Assembly: GCA_027627225.1 (NCBI GenBank)
Contig: CM051034.1
Location: 7,168,058-7,232,057, forward strand
Direction of reading: 5' to 3'
DNA: 64,000 nt
DNA from: Congeria kusceri
Taxonomy: Eukaryota; Mollusca; Bivalvia; Myida; Dreissenidae
The notes under the pieces were generated by a model. The model was not told the origin of the DNA and searched no databases. It saw only the letters and a list, made by a program, of their open reading frames with translations. The position numbers and the translations under genes were made by a program. This document shows, piece after piece, positions 1 through 12,974 of this stretch. Every line of letters starts with the position of its first letter. Positions within the stretch are counted from its first letter, which is position 1.

Positions 1-390
1 CCAATAAATTACTTCATCGACTAGTTTCACAGTTAGGGCCAGCGACTATTGGACGAAAGGTTAAGTCATCTGGGTCATTTAACTCAGTATATTCTGAATT
101 ACTATTTTTAACTACATGTTGAATTCGTTTACTTTTATGAATCTTTGGAAGTTCATAAAATGAGCTTGTTCTCCATTCAAAATTTAATAAGAAGTCTTGT
201 TCTTCGCTTGTAAGTTTTTTTTATTTTCTTTGAGTAAGTTACGTATTTTAGAAAGCGTGATATGACTACCATTATCTGGGATTTGTTAATAGTATTCTAT
301 TATTCCCTGATGAGCTTTGTCGAAACGCGTTGGCTATATTTATATTTATAATCCCATGTAACGTGTTTGTACTTTTCATTATATATATAT
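1..390. other. no feature recognised
   Basis: AT-rich sequence; a TA dinucleotide run precedes the palindromic element. No coding frame or repeat identified. Confidence 0.3.
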
Positions 391-393
391 ATA

Positions 394-597
394 TGAGGCG
401 TGTCGTCCGAAAACCGGGCTTAATGCTGTCCGCCTAAAGTGGATTTATGTTTAGAAGAGACTTCCTTGAAACAGAAAATACCATAAAAGCGGAAGTGCCA
501 TCCTGGATTAGCCTGTGCGGACTGGACTGCACAGGCTAATCCGGGACACTTCACACACATACATTTAGCCCGGGTTTCCCACAACACGCCTCACATA
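394..597. mobile_element. palindromic repeat element (copy 1)
   Basis: GAGGCGTGTCGTCCGAAAAC at the left and GTTTCCCACAACACGCCTCA at the right form inverted ends. The interior GGATTAGCCTGTGCGGACTG folds on its complement. Non-coding. Confidence 0.8.
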
Positions 598-814
598 CAT
601 ACATTATAAAACGGCACTCGTAATGATTGTTGGCATTGCTTAAAGGCTTTGTGTAGCATTGAAGACTTTTGAAGCGTTTTTATTTTTCTTCTTTTATTCT
701 ATTTCTAACCTTAATATATGCAAAATTTGACGGAGTTCTTTTATTTGTACCCGTCTCTATCAGGTATATATTCACTTTAAAAGAACAATATAATTACTAG
801 CCTATCATACGTTT

Positions 815-1390
815 AATGACATCACTGCTGAAATTGCTTTTTATGACATTACTTCATACCATAACTTTTATGACATCACTGCGTAAATTGTTTTTGATGA
901 TATTACAACCCAGCTTTGCTTTTTATGACATCACTGCTTAAAATACTTGTTATGACATTACTTCCTATCTTAAATTTTTTATGACATCACTGTTAAACTT
1001 GAATTTGTATGACATTACTTCCTAGCTAAAAAATTTATGACATCACTGTTTGACTTTAATTTGTATGACACTTCTTCCTAACTAAACTTTTTATGACATC
1101 ACTGCTTGACTTGAATTTGTATGACAATACTTCCTAGCTTAACTGTTTATGACATCACTGATTAACTTGAATTTGTATGACATTACTTCCTAGCTACACT
1201 TTTTATGGCATCACTGCTTGACTTGAATTTGTATGACATTACATCGTAGCTAAACGCTTTATGCCACCACTGCTTGACGTGCTATTTATGACATTATATT
1301 TTAGCTTAATTTTTTAAGACCTCACTTCTCAACTTGTTTTAATGACATCACTGCTCAACTTGACAATTTTTATGACATTACTTACAGACC
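815..1390. repeat. about 57-bp minisatellite, about 10 copies
   Basis: Alternates TTTATGACATCACTGC with TTGTATGACATTACTTCCTA. Copies vary; older copies at both ends are diverged. Confidence 0.9.
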
Positions 1391-1399
1391 TGTGTCCAG

Positions 1400-3060
1400 T
1401 TATTTAAAAAAAGTAATTCATTAACTTCAATAGAAATTGAAACTTTTCATTTAAATTACAATTAAAGTAATTGATTTTTTATCAGTAATTAATTATATAG
1501 TAGTAAATATAGGACGGTTTTCGCTCTTCTTGGGGAGGGGCGGCCATTTTGGTTTAGGTCCACTTGTGCATAAGTAGAAGTGACTTAGACGTACGGAAAA
1601 CTAAAATGTTTTGTTCAAGTATTTATTGTAAAAAAAAAGCTACAATGTATAAACCTCAACGTAACAGTACATATAAAACATTGCACAATACGGAAATTGG
1701 ACATTGGGAAATTTGAGTTTTACAAGTAATTAAAAATAATGATTTTAACTGTTATTTGCTTATGAATTGAACAATTATTGTCTATTTTTTGTCTTGTAAT
1801 TAATTAAATTACAAATAAATTAATTTATAGTTTGTCGTCAATTAATAAATAGTTTTAATAACTTGAAAACAAATAATAAATTATAACGAATTACATTCTA
1901 ATTTTAATTGGAACATAATAGAACAGACAGTTTATTAAGACTTATACGGATGTACATTGCCAAAAATACAATTCCGTTTAACAAATAAATTTTTCAAAGT
2001 GGTCTTACACAAAGACACCGGTGCGAACTCCACAAACCACCATGTAATCTCTGTACGTGTGATCGATAAATACGCCAATGACCAAATAATGGAATACTTT
2101 TATTGTTCAAATATTTATTGCTGATATTTATTTTTTTTTAAATCGCTTCTATACATATTTCCTTATAGTCAATACAATAAATACTCGCAGTGTACCCGGA
2201 GTGAACTCCACGATTTGCTTAATAATATTACAATAATATGAAATTGGTATAAATTTAAACGAGGTTATATGTTGGTTTATATTTATTATTACTGTTGTAT
2301 CAGTACATCTAATAACTACATGTACTTAATATTCGTCTAACGGTACTTAAATTAACAGTTATGCAATGTATTTTAAATTCAATTACAATTGTATCAAACA
2401 ACTAAACGTACAGCAAAAACAACGTAAAATAAGATGTTTCTGTGTGTATTTGTATTCAAAATACCTACCAAAATAAATTAGGTCGCCTTAATTTTGACAC
2501 AAAATTAGTTGCAATCCTGGCAACATTTACCATCGTTTGTATCCAATCCTGATTTCACCAATGTAAGAATTATATCGTATTTATCCTTTTAGGTCACATG
2601 AAACATGAAAATATGCATTCAATATTAATACTAGATTTTAGATTCTGTAATATCAACTGTTATGTCTTTCTAACCTGTCACCACTCATCCCACATAGAGA
2701 GTAAAATTCACGGTAAATAATATTCAAGTAACGTTTTGACAGGTAATGAGCAATTTATTATCCAATCGTCACCAGTCAGGTATTAAAAGAATGTCATGAC
2801 ATCAGTTTATCACTTTGGCTTAAGGTAGCCGACACTGGTCATCTGTCAACGAACGTTGATGTTTATTTAGCAGTTGACGAAACGCACTTGGCTGTATAAC
2901 CACGAATACTTAGGTCCATCTTCGGCCAAAAACCGTGTATAGAATACGAATGTTTTAACAAGACATCTCCGTCAAAGTTAAGTCCTGACTTTTGGAATGG
3001 TTTTCATTATTTCACCCATCTTGTTGAAATCTTAAATATGCTTTGTTGAAATATGTGACG
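1400..3060. other. AT-rich intergenic, no gene seen
   Basis: Low-complexity AT-rich sequence with no convincing frame, tRNA or tandem repeat. Unassigned. Confidence 0.3.
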
Positions 3061-3067
3061 AAATCCA

Positions 3068-3155
3068 ATGATGATGATGATGATGTGATGATGATGATGA
3101 TAAAATAATAATAATAATAATTAATATTATCATCATCATCATAATCACAATAATA
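3068..3155. repeat. (GAT)n/(AAT)n microsatellite
   Basis: GATGATGAT run followed by AATAATAAT and CATCATCAT. Confidence 0.85.
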
Positions 3156-3347
3156 ATAACTTTATGCAAACCACGTCTTTTGTCTGTACACAATATGTTT
3201 TAATATTAATGTATTTGATATTCATAAATAAAACTAGAATGTTGCATCTATTTAATTGGTATATGGGTCAGAATTCAAAGTTTGAACTTGGTCAGAATTC
3301 AAAGAACGTTTATAAATTTTATAATTATTATTATATATATATACTAC

Positions 3348-3830
3348 AACAGGGCCACAATGGCCCTAGGTCGCTCACCTGAGTTTAAGTCATCATAATG
3401 GCTTATAACAAGATGCCAAAAGTCATTTTGCTATTTAATTCTATATAAACCACCTGGCGTGGCCAGTTTTGACCCCCAGGGGCATCATTTGAACAATCTT
3501 TGTAGAGGACCACTAGAGGATGCCACATACCAAAAATGAAAGCTCTCAGCCATGCAGTTTCAGAGAAGAGTTTTTAAAGTATTAACTTTTTAAATATATT
3601 TTTAGCTCTGATGACCTACATATGCAGCAGACCGAAACGATTTGAACAATTTTGAAAGAGTCACCCAAGGATCATTCCTGTGAAGTTTGGTGTAAATCTG
3701 CCTAGCGGTTTAGGAGGAGATGTTGTTTGAATGAAAATGTTGACGCACGACTGACGACGCACGACGGACGAAAGGTGATCACAAAAGCTCACCATGAGCA
3801 CGTTGTGCTCAGTTGAGCTAATAAAAACGG
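3348..3830. mobile_element. dispersed mollusc repeat with inverted ends
   Basis: Left end AGGGCCACAATGGCCCTAGG with GCTCACCTGAG. Right end GTGATCACAAAAGCTCACCA with GCTCAGTTGAGCTAA. Interior carries the CCTAGCGGTTTAGGAGGAGA block also seen, diverged, at 41.45-41.95 kb. Non-coding. Confidence 0.6.
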
Positions 3831-4154
3831 CATTCATAATAACTGATGGCATCGCTTATTGGTTTTGTGTACCATTGAACACTTTTGAAGCGTTTTAATA
3901 TTTCTTCCTTTGGTCTATTTTTAACCTTAATACATGCAAATTTCGATGGAGTTCTTCTATCTGTACCCTGTCTCTATCAGATATATATTCAATTTAAAAG
4001 AGCAATAACATTATTAGCTTGTGATTCTTTATACCCACAGATATGGTACAAACTTTTAAAAGACATTTGAAACAAAGAGTAATAGTTAAAAATAGTGCCG
4101 TCACCCCATTGTTCTCACTGTACTCTTTGTAATACTAGACGGGTAGCCGTCCAA

Positions 4155-5030
4155 TATCGGGCTTGTTAGACTGTTGGCGGAAGCCAACGGTCTTTTGAGA
4201 GGGTAATTTCTAAAACAGGTATCGCGGAAAACGACTTCTTTTTTTGCAGGCTACGAGTAAGTATATCAAAACCTGAAAGGGTCCTCTTCAAAACAGCAAA
4301 AATTCACCATTGTATTCTTACCTTTTAATTTTTTAATATAATGTATGTCATGTGTATTATAATGTGTATATCATGCGATTTATTACAATTACAGTTTCTA
4401 AAAAAGTCAATTTATTAAAAATGTTACGTCACATCAATGACACCTCTATTTTCGCTATTTATTTGAATGTAACCGAAATATTCACCTGGGTGTCCTGTAA
4501 TAATACCATTAAATTAATGCGCTACATCGGTTATTTTTTGCTCTTTGTGAAAGTGTTATTTCTTGTTACCGATTCTTATTCTAAATATTCTTACCGATTC
4601 TTATTCTAAATATTTTGACAGAAAATTACTACCATTTATTAATTTTAAACTTGAGTATTGAAAATCGACAGCACACATCGTATGACCTATTTATACTCAA
4701 TAGGCTACGAATCACTAACAATCGATGCTTCTAACTACCACGCTTAAACGGTTATTTGGCATGGCTAAATGCAGATTGACTTGTTAACTTGCATGTATAT
4801 AATTCCGTTTGCATTATATTATTAACTTGAAAATTATGTGTTCGTTACTTACACATATTTTTTATTTTAATGTCGTATACTAAAGAATAAGAAGCCATAT
4901 TATCAAGTTTAAAGGTGGGGAATTTTACTTCATTCAAACAAATGTTTCCTTTTTAGCAAAACTGCACTCACAACTCACATGCTTTTAGTTTTTTATGTCG
5001 CCAGAAGTCTTTCTACGCTGTAAACATTTC
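4155..5030 (-). mobile_element. 0.9-kb dispersed element, copy A (inverted)
   Basis: Reverse complement of 30497-31340 along its whole length by eye. Shared blocks include CTTGTTACCGATTCTTATTC, TGGCGGAAGCCAACGG-like and GCCAGAAGTCTTTCTACGCT-like sequence. No transposase frame; an 85-codon frame within it is not supported. Confidence 0.7.
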
Positions 5031-5289
5031 GACTGAGTGTAGTCGTTAATAATGGACAGCACGTGCTAGCTAAAGGTAATCTGAAAGCGCAGTGTCGCAT
5101 GCTGACGAAGTTGGTTTTGACGCCTATTTTAGTACTAACATAAAACTAATATTTAAAAACTGCATAGATTTTAGGCATAAAAAAATGTCAATAAAAAGAA
5201 ATAGAATTTGCGATAATACGATATTCAAAATACGAAATATTACGATAAATATCGCCCAAACTTACATTATGTGCGACGCTATGTTATGA

Positions 5290-5785
5290 ATTGATGTCTT
5301 CTAGTATATGTGATATCCATTATTAACGGACTACGATAATGTGTACCAAAACACCCCTAATATTGAAATGATTTCCATCGCCTAGGATCAGGCATTAGAT
5401 ATATTGGACAGCCAAAACACATGGCGGCATGCGTTTTATAAATGGTACTATTTAGTTACACATTTTTGCAAGTGCTTTCCATCAGAATATAATTCGCCAA
5501 ACAATTGGGTGAGTGGATGGGAACCGGTGAAAAAAAAGCATTAATCTGGTGCGTTCCCATTACACATTACCTAGGTCATATAAAACTGTATATTATTCAC
5601 GCGTCTCACCGATTCTTTTTTGTATATTGTTTACTTATGTATTGACTTTATTTTCGTACAAATTATTTGCAATTGGTAAATATCGTTTATCGTTTATTCA
5701 ATAGTGTCATAACACTCGCAATTAAACTACGGACTCATTACTTGTCTACGATGATGGTTCTCCTTTATTCCTAAAGGCGTTAACC
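5290..5785. other. no feature recognised
   Basis: AT-rich intergenic sequence, nothing supported. Confidence 0.3.
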
Positions 5786-5786
5786 T

Positions 5787-6202
5787 TTGACACGTTGTTG
5801 TATATTGAAGTCATGTTAATTTAATACACGTTATTGTATATTGAAGCCATTATACAACTTGTTAATTTATGACACGTTGTTGTTTATTGAAGCCATTATA
5901 CAACTTGTTAATTTATGACACGTTATTGTATATTGAAGCCATTATACAACTTGTTAATTTATGACACGTTATTGTATATTGAAGCCATTATACAACTTGT
6001 TAATTTATGACACGTTGTTGAATACTGAAGCCAATATACAACTTGTTAATTTAATACACGTTGTTGTATATTGAAGCCAATATACACCTTGTTAATTTAT
6101 GACACGTTGTTGTATTTTGAAGCCAATATACACCTTGTTAATTTATGACACGTTGTTGTATATTCAAGCCATTATACAACTTGTTAATTTATGACACGTT
6201 GT
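5787..6202. repeat. 46-bp minisatellite, about 8-9 copies
   Basis: Unit GACACGTTGTTGTATATTGA then AGCCATTATACAACTTGTTA then ATTTAT. Low divergence between copies suggests recent expansion. Confidence 0.93.
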
Positions 6203-6259
6203 CGTCTAACGAAAATAATAGAGTTAAAGGGATAATGTCAACGAAAAATTGGTTTCCTA

Positions 6260-6400
6260 TTGCAAATTAAATAGTATTATATGATCTATTGGGCTAACGC
6301 CCTCGTGGTTTAATTCCTACGTATCAGAACTCCAAATCTTTGTTCATAGCCGATAAACAACTCTTACTCGAAAATTATTTCTTAATCAAACAATACGAAT
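6260..6400. repeat. partial copy of the 14.6-kb MITE-like repeat
   Basis: Shares ACGCCCTCGTGGTTTA, ATCAGAACTCCAAATC and GCCGATAAACAAC with 14815-14905. Confidence 0.6.
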
Positions 6401-8940
6401 CGCTCCATAATATACCGCTACCGTTTAACCCTTAGTTTAAAGGGGATTGTTAACATAATTATATAAGTTAAAAATCAAGTAATTTCTTTTCGTTATAGTT
6501 CGATTTGCATGATAAGGTTTTGGTATTTAAGACTGAACATCTGTGTGTTAGTCTGACCACATTTTCATTTTAGATTATTGATTTTGACATTTAAAAGCAT
6601 TTCTACTTAAGTATATCTTAAGTTAAGATTTTCCGTTGGAGCCTTATGGCATACCAGCCCTAGTATCAGAAAAATCATCATCAAAACCGGAAAGTATGTG
6701 ACGGTATTGGGTGTAACCCATGCATTCTTACTCAAAACAGATAAATTGCAGTAGAGACTTTGGTAAAACCTCTTTACCGTCCTACCATAAAAATACAGTG
6801 TCCGACAAATATATCTGGACCTATTATTGTTTTAAACTCACGATTATTTTACCACAATATCATATTATTATTAATATTTTTATTTATATAGAAATATTTT
6901 ATTAAATGATTCTTCTTACCTTTAAATCCAACTGATTATGAATATTTCCGATTAATTTTATTTATTTATTAGACCTTATATTTTTTATTTATATTTTTAT
7001 CTCTTTTTTTTTTGGCTTCTCTTTCGGTTTCGTGTGCAATTGTATTGGGATACCAAATCGATACAAAATTCTGGTAAACCACTGGGCTGCCTGTTGAGTT
7101 TAACATTTGTCGGTCACTGTATTTGTATAGTCTGAGGTGCGATCATAATTTTCTATACTTTAAGTCATAACCTAGTAATCAAAGTTTACAAATACATGTA
7201 ATTGTGTTGCCGTTGATCCATCGATTGATCTATACATTGTTAAGTAAACTCGAGGCGTCTATTTTGTTATTGAAAAAAAACTGCTTTGCCGGGGTTTACT
7301 CAACATTTTGACACACAAAATAACCAGGGGAGGTCCAGGATTTCGGGTTAGGAGGGGGAGGGGGCGTAAACGTTTGATCATACGGTGGGTCTGCTGTGAT
7401 CAGCTACAGATGCGTATCAAAGATATATAATAATTTATTGCACATCAGCATCAACACCGTCTTCGTCGTCGTCGTCAAATGCACTTTGTTTCACAGAATA
7501 ATTAAATACTTCACTTTGATGTGTCTGTCCACTAAATAACGTATTTGACATTCAATGTTATATATACCGGGAACATCTTTAAGCATGTAAAATCCGTAGC
7601 TGACTACATTCAAACACACACGCAGCAAGAATTATTTGTATTATTCATTTACCGAAGTGTAATGGTCTATTTTCCAAGTGATTATCATAAAATGACTCAC
7701 ACGTTCGCAGTCATGCTCATCAATTGTCTTCAAATGTGCTATGCACTGTGTTTGTTCTTTCATGGAAACGAACGAACGGGCAGACAGACGAACGTGTTTT
7801 ACACGAAATATTGTGAAAATACTCGTATGATTGCATTGTGATCTAATAAGGCAAGTGATGCCGACTTTGTGTCAATTTCGCTGACATATGGTGCCGCGAA
7901 AGATATGATCTTGCTAGGAATTAGAGCCAACGTTATGGACGCCCATCTACTTTATCACGTTATATCTTTCTTATGAATGCATAAACAATATGAAATTTGG
8001 CGTGATTGCTAATAGAACATTGCACAAAAAGTTTGTCGATTAAGATTTTTGGAAACTAAACTATTTATTGAGAAAAATTAATTGTAGTCATTGATTTGAC
8101 TTGAATTTCGGCTTTAAATCATACGTTTATTCGAAAAGCATGAATTTCTTTTATCTCGTATCCTGTGCCAATAGTGTATTGCAACTGACATCTTGATATT
8201 ATATATGAATTTATAAAAGAAAACAATATAATACACAAATAAAGGTATATAGTTAATAGTGTTCGCTTCAAACTTTGGCGTCTGTGCTACGATGTACGTA
8301 AGAAATCATGGGGGGGGGGGGGGGGGGCAGGCTAGGTCGGGTATGTTTTATTAAGTGAATGTCTATAGTCTATAGTTGAAAAAAAAGTGAGCGAGCGAGC
8401 GAAGCGATCGAAAAAAAAAAATTGCATAATTTATCCAGTTTTGACCTTGTTATATATGCCCATATACGTATGCCCCCCCCCCCCCGATCCACTAGTGATT
8501 ACAACTTCATAATGTTCTATCTCAATACTTTATTGACATAAATGTTTGATAAAGTCAAAGAAGACAGCACAATATAAATGAATAACAACTCTTACGTAAT
8601 TAATTATATACTCTGGATCCAGCCATTGTATCGCATTGTATAAATATTGTATAAATAAACAATAAATAACAGTATAGAAATGCTCAAATGAATAACAGTT
8701 ATAAAACATAATCTAACGTACAACAAATTCAATTTAAAACATGTTCACAGTAAGTCAACTTGTAAATAACGACTATCTCAACCATTGCAACTTAATACAA
8801 TATGGCCACAAAAATGAGATCAGCTAACATGCCAAGCAAATCCATACCTAAGGGACTAAACTACGTATTGCGTAAATTTAACCATTTAACAGTTGTCTCC
8901 CTTTGATGTTACACTAAATTTACTTGTAAACAACAGCTAA
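6400..8940. other. intergenic, no gene seen
   Basis: AT-rich. A short frame at 7545-7841 (98 codons) has no recognisable domain. An 18-nt G run lies at 8310-8327 and a C run near 8473-8485. Confidence 0.3.
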
Positions 8941-8944
8941 GGGA

Positions 8945-10028
8945 ACAAGAGCTGTCTCAGAACAGCGCGCTCGACTATTCAACCGCTTTGTCAGAGTTTT
9001 GGGCCTTTATCACTACAAACAAGAAGAATATTGAGCGGAAACCGTTTTTCTATTTTTAGTAGCAGTGACCTTTACCTTAACCCTACCCACCCCATATGCA
9101 ATCCAAAGCGAGGTCTCATATAAGGTATTACTATATTAACTTTCATTAAAATATCTCAATGCGTTCTCAAGTTATTGAGCGGAAACCGTTTTTCTATTTT
9201 AAGTAACAGTGACCTTGACCTTGACCCACCCACCCCATATGCAATCCCAAGTGAGGCCTTGCTATAAGGTATCTATGTATGAAGTTTCAGTACAATAGCT
9301 CGATCCGTTCTCGAGTTATAGAGATATGGAGTTGTTGCACGCAAACTTTAATCTGAATTTCTAAGTAGAAACAGGGGCATACTTCTGCTAAAATGCCGGT
9401 CACAGTTATGGGTCTTGGCCAGTGACCTTATATAATGACCCTGAAGGTATGTGTTTAGTTTCAATTGAATATATGTAGTAGATAAAGACATATGGAGTTG
9501 TTGCACGCAAACTTTAACCTGATTTTCTAAGTACAAAAGGGGCTTAATTCTGCTAAATTTCAGGTCAGAGTTATGGGCCTTGGCCTTAATCTGAAAATTT
9601 TCTCTTGCACGCAATCCTTATCCTGAATTTGTTAAGTACAAAAAGGGGCATAATTCTGCTAAAATGCTGGTCACAGTTGTGGGTCTTGGCCAGTGACCTT
9701 ATATAATGACCATGGAGGCATGTGTGAAGTTTCAATTGAATATATGTAGTTGACAGAGAGCTATGGAGTTGTTGCACGCAAACTTTAACCTGATTTTCTA
9801 AGTACAAAAAGGGGCATAATTCTGCTAAATTGCATGTCAGAGTTATGGGTCTTGGTCAGTGACCTCACATAATGACCTCGAACACATGTGTGAAGCTTCA
9901 ATTTAATATCTGTAGTAGTAAAAGAGAAATGGACATGTTGCACGCAAACCTTAACAAGAGCATTACGCCGACGCACACGAGCGGGTGAGTAGTATACCTC
10001 GAACTATTCGGTGAATAGTCGAGCTAAT
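8945..10028. mobile_element. dispersed repeat element with tandem interior
   Basis: Left end AAGAGCTGTCTCAG and GCTCGACTATTCAACCG; the right end reverse-complements to GCTCGACTATTCACCG. Inside are two copies of the about 140-bp TTGAGCGGAAACCGTTTTTC unit (also at 59.4-60.1 kb) and several copies of an about 165-270-bp unit with GTTGCACGCAAACTTTAACC and GGGGCATAATTCTGCTAAA. Small frames on the minus strand are repeat artefacts. Confidence 0.7.
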
Positions 10029-10354
10029 AAACTGCGAACAACATGTACATTTAACCGTATAACAGTTTTCTCCCCTAAACACATCAGCGAATAAGTAAAT
10101 TGAACGGATAATAAAATAATTTATCAACAAGAAGTTTTTGCTATAAAATAAATAAATAATACGATAGTATAGCTAGATACATACAAATTAAATCTAGGTG
10201 ATCTCAGTGATCTAGGTTTTAGTAAAAAGATTTGTACTTCTGTGTCCCCGTTCACATTACGGATGGTTAGAATTTTTTGTAGTGTCGGACCGTGTTGCAA
10301 TCCAAATTGTAATCAGAACGTAGAATTTCAGGGCAAGTAAGTTAATCAAAACGC

Positions 10355-10620
10355 TAATAGCGTTGAAAGACTGTTGGCGAGAAAAAGTAAGGAAACCAAA
10401 CTCAGAAGAAATATGAGCGCAAGAATTGTAAAACAGAAAGGACACATTTATATGAATAAAACTGAATTTAAGCAATGCGAGTTTTACTCAAGACTTATCG
10501 AACTACTCATTTTTATACTCACTACTTTTAACATCTTGGTACATATATAGGTTTGTATGCAAATTACTTAATGCAAACGGAATAATATGCCTTAAAGTCA
10601 ACGTGTCGACTAATCCGGAA
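10355..10620 (+). mobile_element. partial copy of the 0.9-kb dispersed element
   Basis: Matches the start of 30497-31340 (GAAAGACTGTTGGCGA, then CAAATTACTTAATGCAAACG-like). Truncated. Confidence 0.5.
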
Positions 10621-10662
10621 CAGGTCGATATATCCAATGTGTCTGAAAACCATTCTTTAAGC

Positions 10663-10774
10663 AGCGGTGCTATTCACTGCTGGGCTAAAGAGCGGTGCTA
10701 TTCGCTGCTGGGCTAAAGAGCGGTGCTATTCACTGCTGGGCTAAAGAGCGGTGCTATTCGCTGCTGGGCTAAAG
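10663..10774. repeat. 28-bp repeat, 4 copies, alternating as a 56-bp dimer
   Basis: Unit AGCGGTGCTATTCACTGCTG then GGCTAAAG. Copies 1 and 3 have CAC, copies 2 and 4 have CGC, so expansion went through a dimer. Confidence 0.9.
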
Positions 10775-10779
10775 ATGGT

Positions 10780-11470
10780 CGACTGAGATTCAATTGTGCA
10801 TTTGTCACCGTTCAGTTCAATTCAGAATTGCCCTGATGCAAAACAAAATGAAAACAGAAGCTGGGAAAGAAATTCGACCAGTTTCAAGCAGTGTTGCTGT
10901 GAGTTGCAACACGCTGCTAGGTTTAAAATGGCCCACAAATACGCAACTGCGCATGCGTCACCGTCATTCGATCCCATTTGCCATGCTTCACTAGACATTG
11001 TTTCGGATACGACGCGTCCGAATTCCTATTCGGTGCGATTGAGGTATCGTCCCTCGCAAAGTTGCAGGCGTTAGATCATATGTTCAAGTCGCTAATATGT
11101 CTGTGCGCCGTAACCGTTGATAGCTTGATCTGAAATGAAATTTATGACCAGTTTACTAAAACTTCTCCAAAACAATTTCACTCACTATTTAATATTTACA
11201 ATGTCAATTATATGACGTCATGACGAGACACGGTTCCCATTGGTCGAAATATTTATCTCCCAGTATAGTATCCCATCAAACAGATTTATAGTTATTTGTT
11301 TGTTTGTTCGATAACACACACCCTAAAGTTAGATAAAATGACTTAAACTAATTCCATAGCGGTTAAATTTTGTTAGGATAATAATTTATCTAAAGAATTT
11401 AAATCCTTACACCCACGCGTCAATTTATATCACACAACCATTGAAGCCAATGCCGCCTGTTATAGCACGC
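10780..11470. other. intergenic, no gene supported
   Basis: Overlapping short plus-strand frames at 10.79-11.07 kb are relatively CpG-rich but show no domain and no splice context I trust. Confidence 0.3.
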
Positions 11471-11476
11471 CTACCA

Positions 11477-11685
11477 AACATTGGCACTTACTTCAGAATG
11501 TGCACAATTACAGGTGATGATAAAACCAGACATTGGCACTTACTCCAGAATGTCCACAATTACATATAAAGGTAGAACCGGACATTGAAACTTACTCCAG
11601 AATGTGCACAATTACAGATGAAGATAGAACAGGACATTGAAACTTACTCCATAATGTGCACAATTACATATGAAAAGATAGAAAG
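11477..11685. repeat. about 52-bp repeat, 4 copies
   Basis: Unit GACATTGAAACTTACTCCAG then AATGTGCACAATTACAGATG then AAGATAGAAC. Confidence 0.88.
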
Positions 11686-11689
11686 AGAA

Positions 11690-12970
11690 TGTATGGATGT
11701 ACATGTATGATTTTTTTGACAACTTTATTGTGTTTTCGGCAATAATAAACATTATTATTATATATCACGATTAAATAGTGTACATGGTATAGAAAATTTA
11801 ACCCTATACAATGACCCGAGTGTCCGTGTGTTTTTCTATATGTTTGAATGAATTTACCTAAACAATACTCTAGTATGAACATATAACAGCAAAAAGAGCG
11901 ATGTCGGTTGATAATATCAACTCTGGAAATGTTATATAAACGGTATTTAATTACACCGAATAATATTTAAAAATACATAAATAAAGGATTGTTAGAACCT
12001 CACAAATACACAAATATGAAGTAACGAAATAAAGATGTATTACTTATGAAAGATCATGACGAATAATAAATATTCATACATAAGTAACATCGACAAATTA
12101 CAATACGTACACCCAGATAACAATATATCTGAATAATACAAACAGATCTATTTATAACAAGCGAGTTAAATTTTCAATATTTTAATATTTAAAATCCTCA
12201 TCTTGTTATCATTCTCTTTCAAGACTATGGGGAAATTAAGAAGTGAAGTTTTAACAGGGTATTTACAGTGTATTATTTGTTTCCACATGCAACTTGGCGT
12301 TCGCAACAAAAAGAAAATAATTGGGTTAATTTCTCCTTTTGCTTCATTATTTCTTTATTGTATATAGGTTACAATATACTAATTTCAATCAATTCATATA
12401 AATCTTTATAAGGTTAGATACTTTTCTCTTCTGATATAAAAGCAATTTAGCAATCCCAGACATGCCTTTTGTGGTTATTTCTTATATCCCATGTGTGTCT
12501 GGAACATTTTGGTGTATTTCTGTGGAGGCTAAAGTTGAGCTTTTATGGTGTGTTTACTGTGGTATGGGGCTTTTGTCGAAATATGACTGCCGAAACCCTG
12601 CTTTCTACCGGTGTCTGCATTCAGGCGAGATGTATTTTCTTAGAAGTTACATGACATATCTTTTTTTTTTGGCAATTTTTGAAAGATGAAAGATTCATCT
12701 TTAAATTGATACCATGCTTGCACAATCTGAAATAAAGGAAAGGCTAGAAAACTGCTTTGAAAGTTCAAAATTTTATAATGGGACCCTATGGGAATGAGAA
12801 TTATTGGTATCTAACCTTTAAATCATTAAGTTCCAGTTAATGGTGAACAGTTCATAAAGCATTATAATAATCAAAAACACACGATTACAACGTATTGCAA
12901 AACTAAATAGTTAAAAAAAATGTCCATTAAATATTTCCATTCTATTTTGGCAATTGATCAACGTTACGTA
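11690..12970. other. intergenic, no gene supported
   Basis: AT-rich. A 75-codon plus frame at 12462-12689 is hydrophobic and Cys-rich but has no known motif. Confidence 0.3.
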
Positions 12971-12974
12971 ACCA

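Noticed and set aside
9348..9976. Three overlapping minus frames with similar proteins (VCVQQLH..STTYIQLKL)
   Set aside because: They follow the copies of a tandem repeat within a dispersed element.
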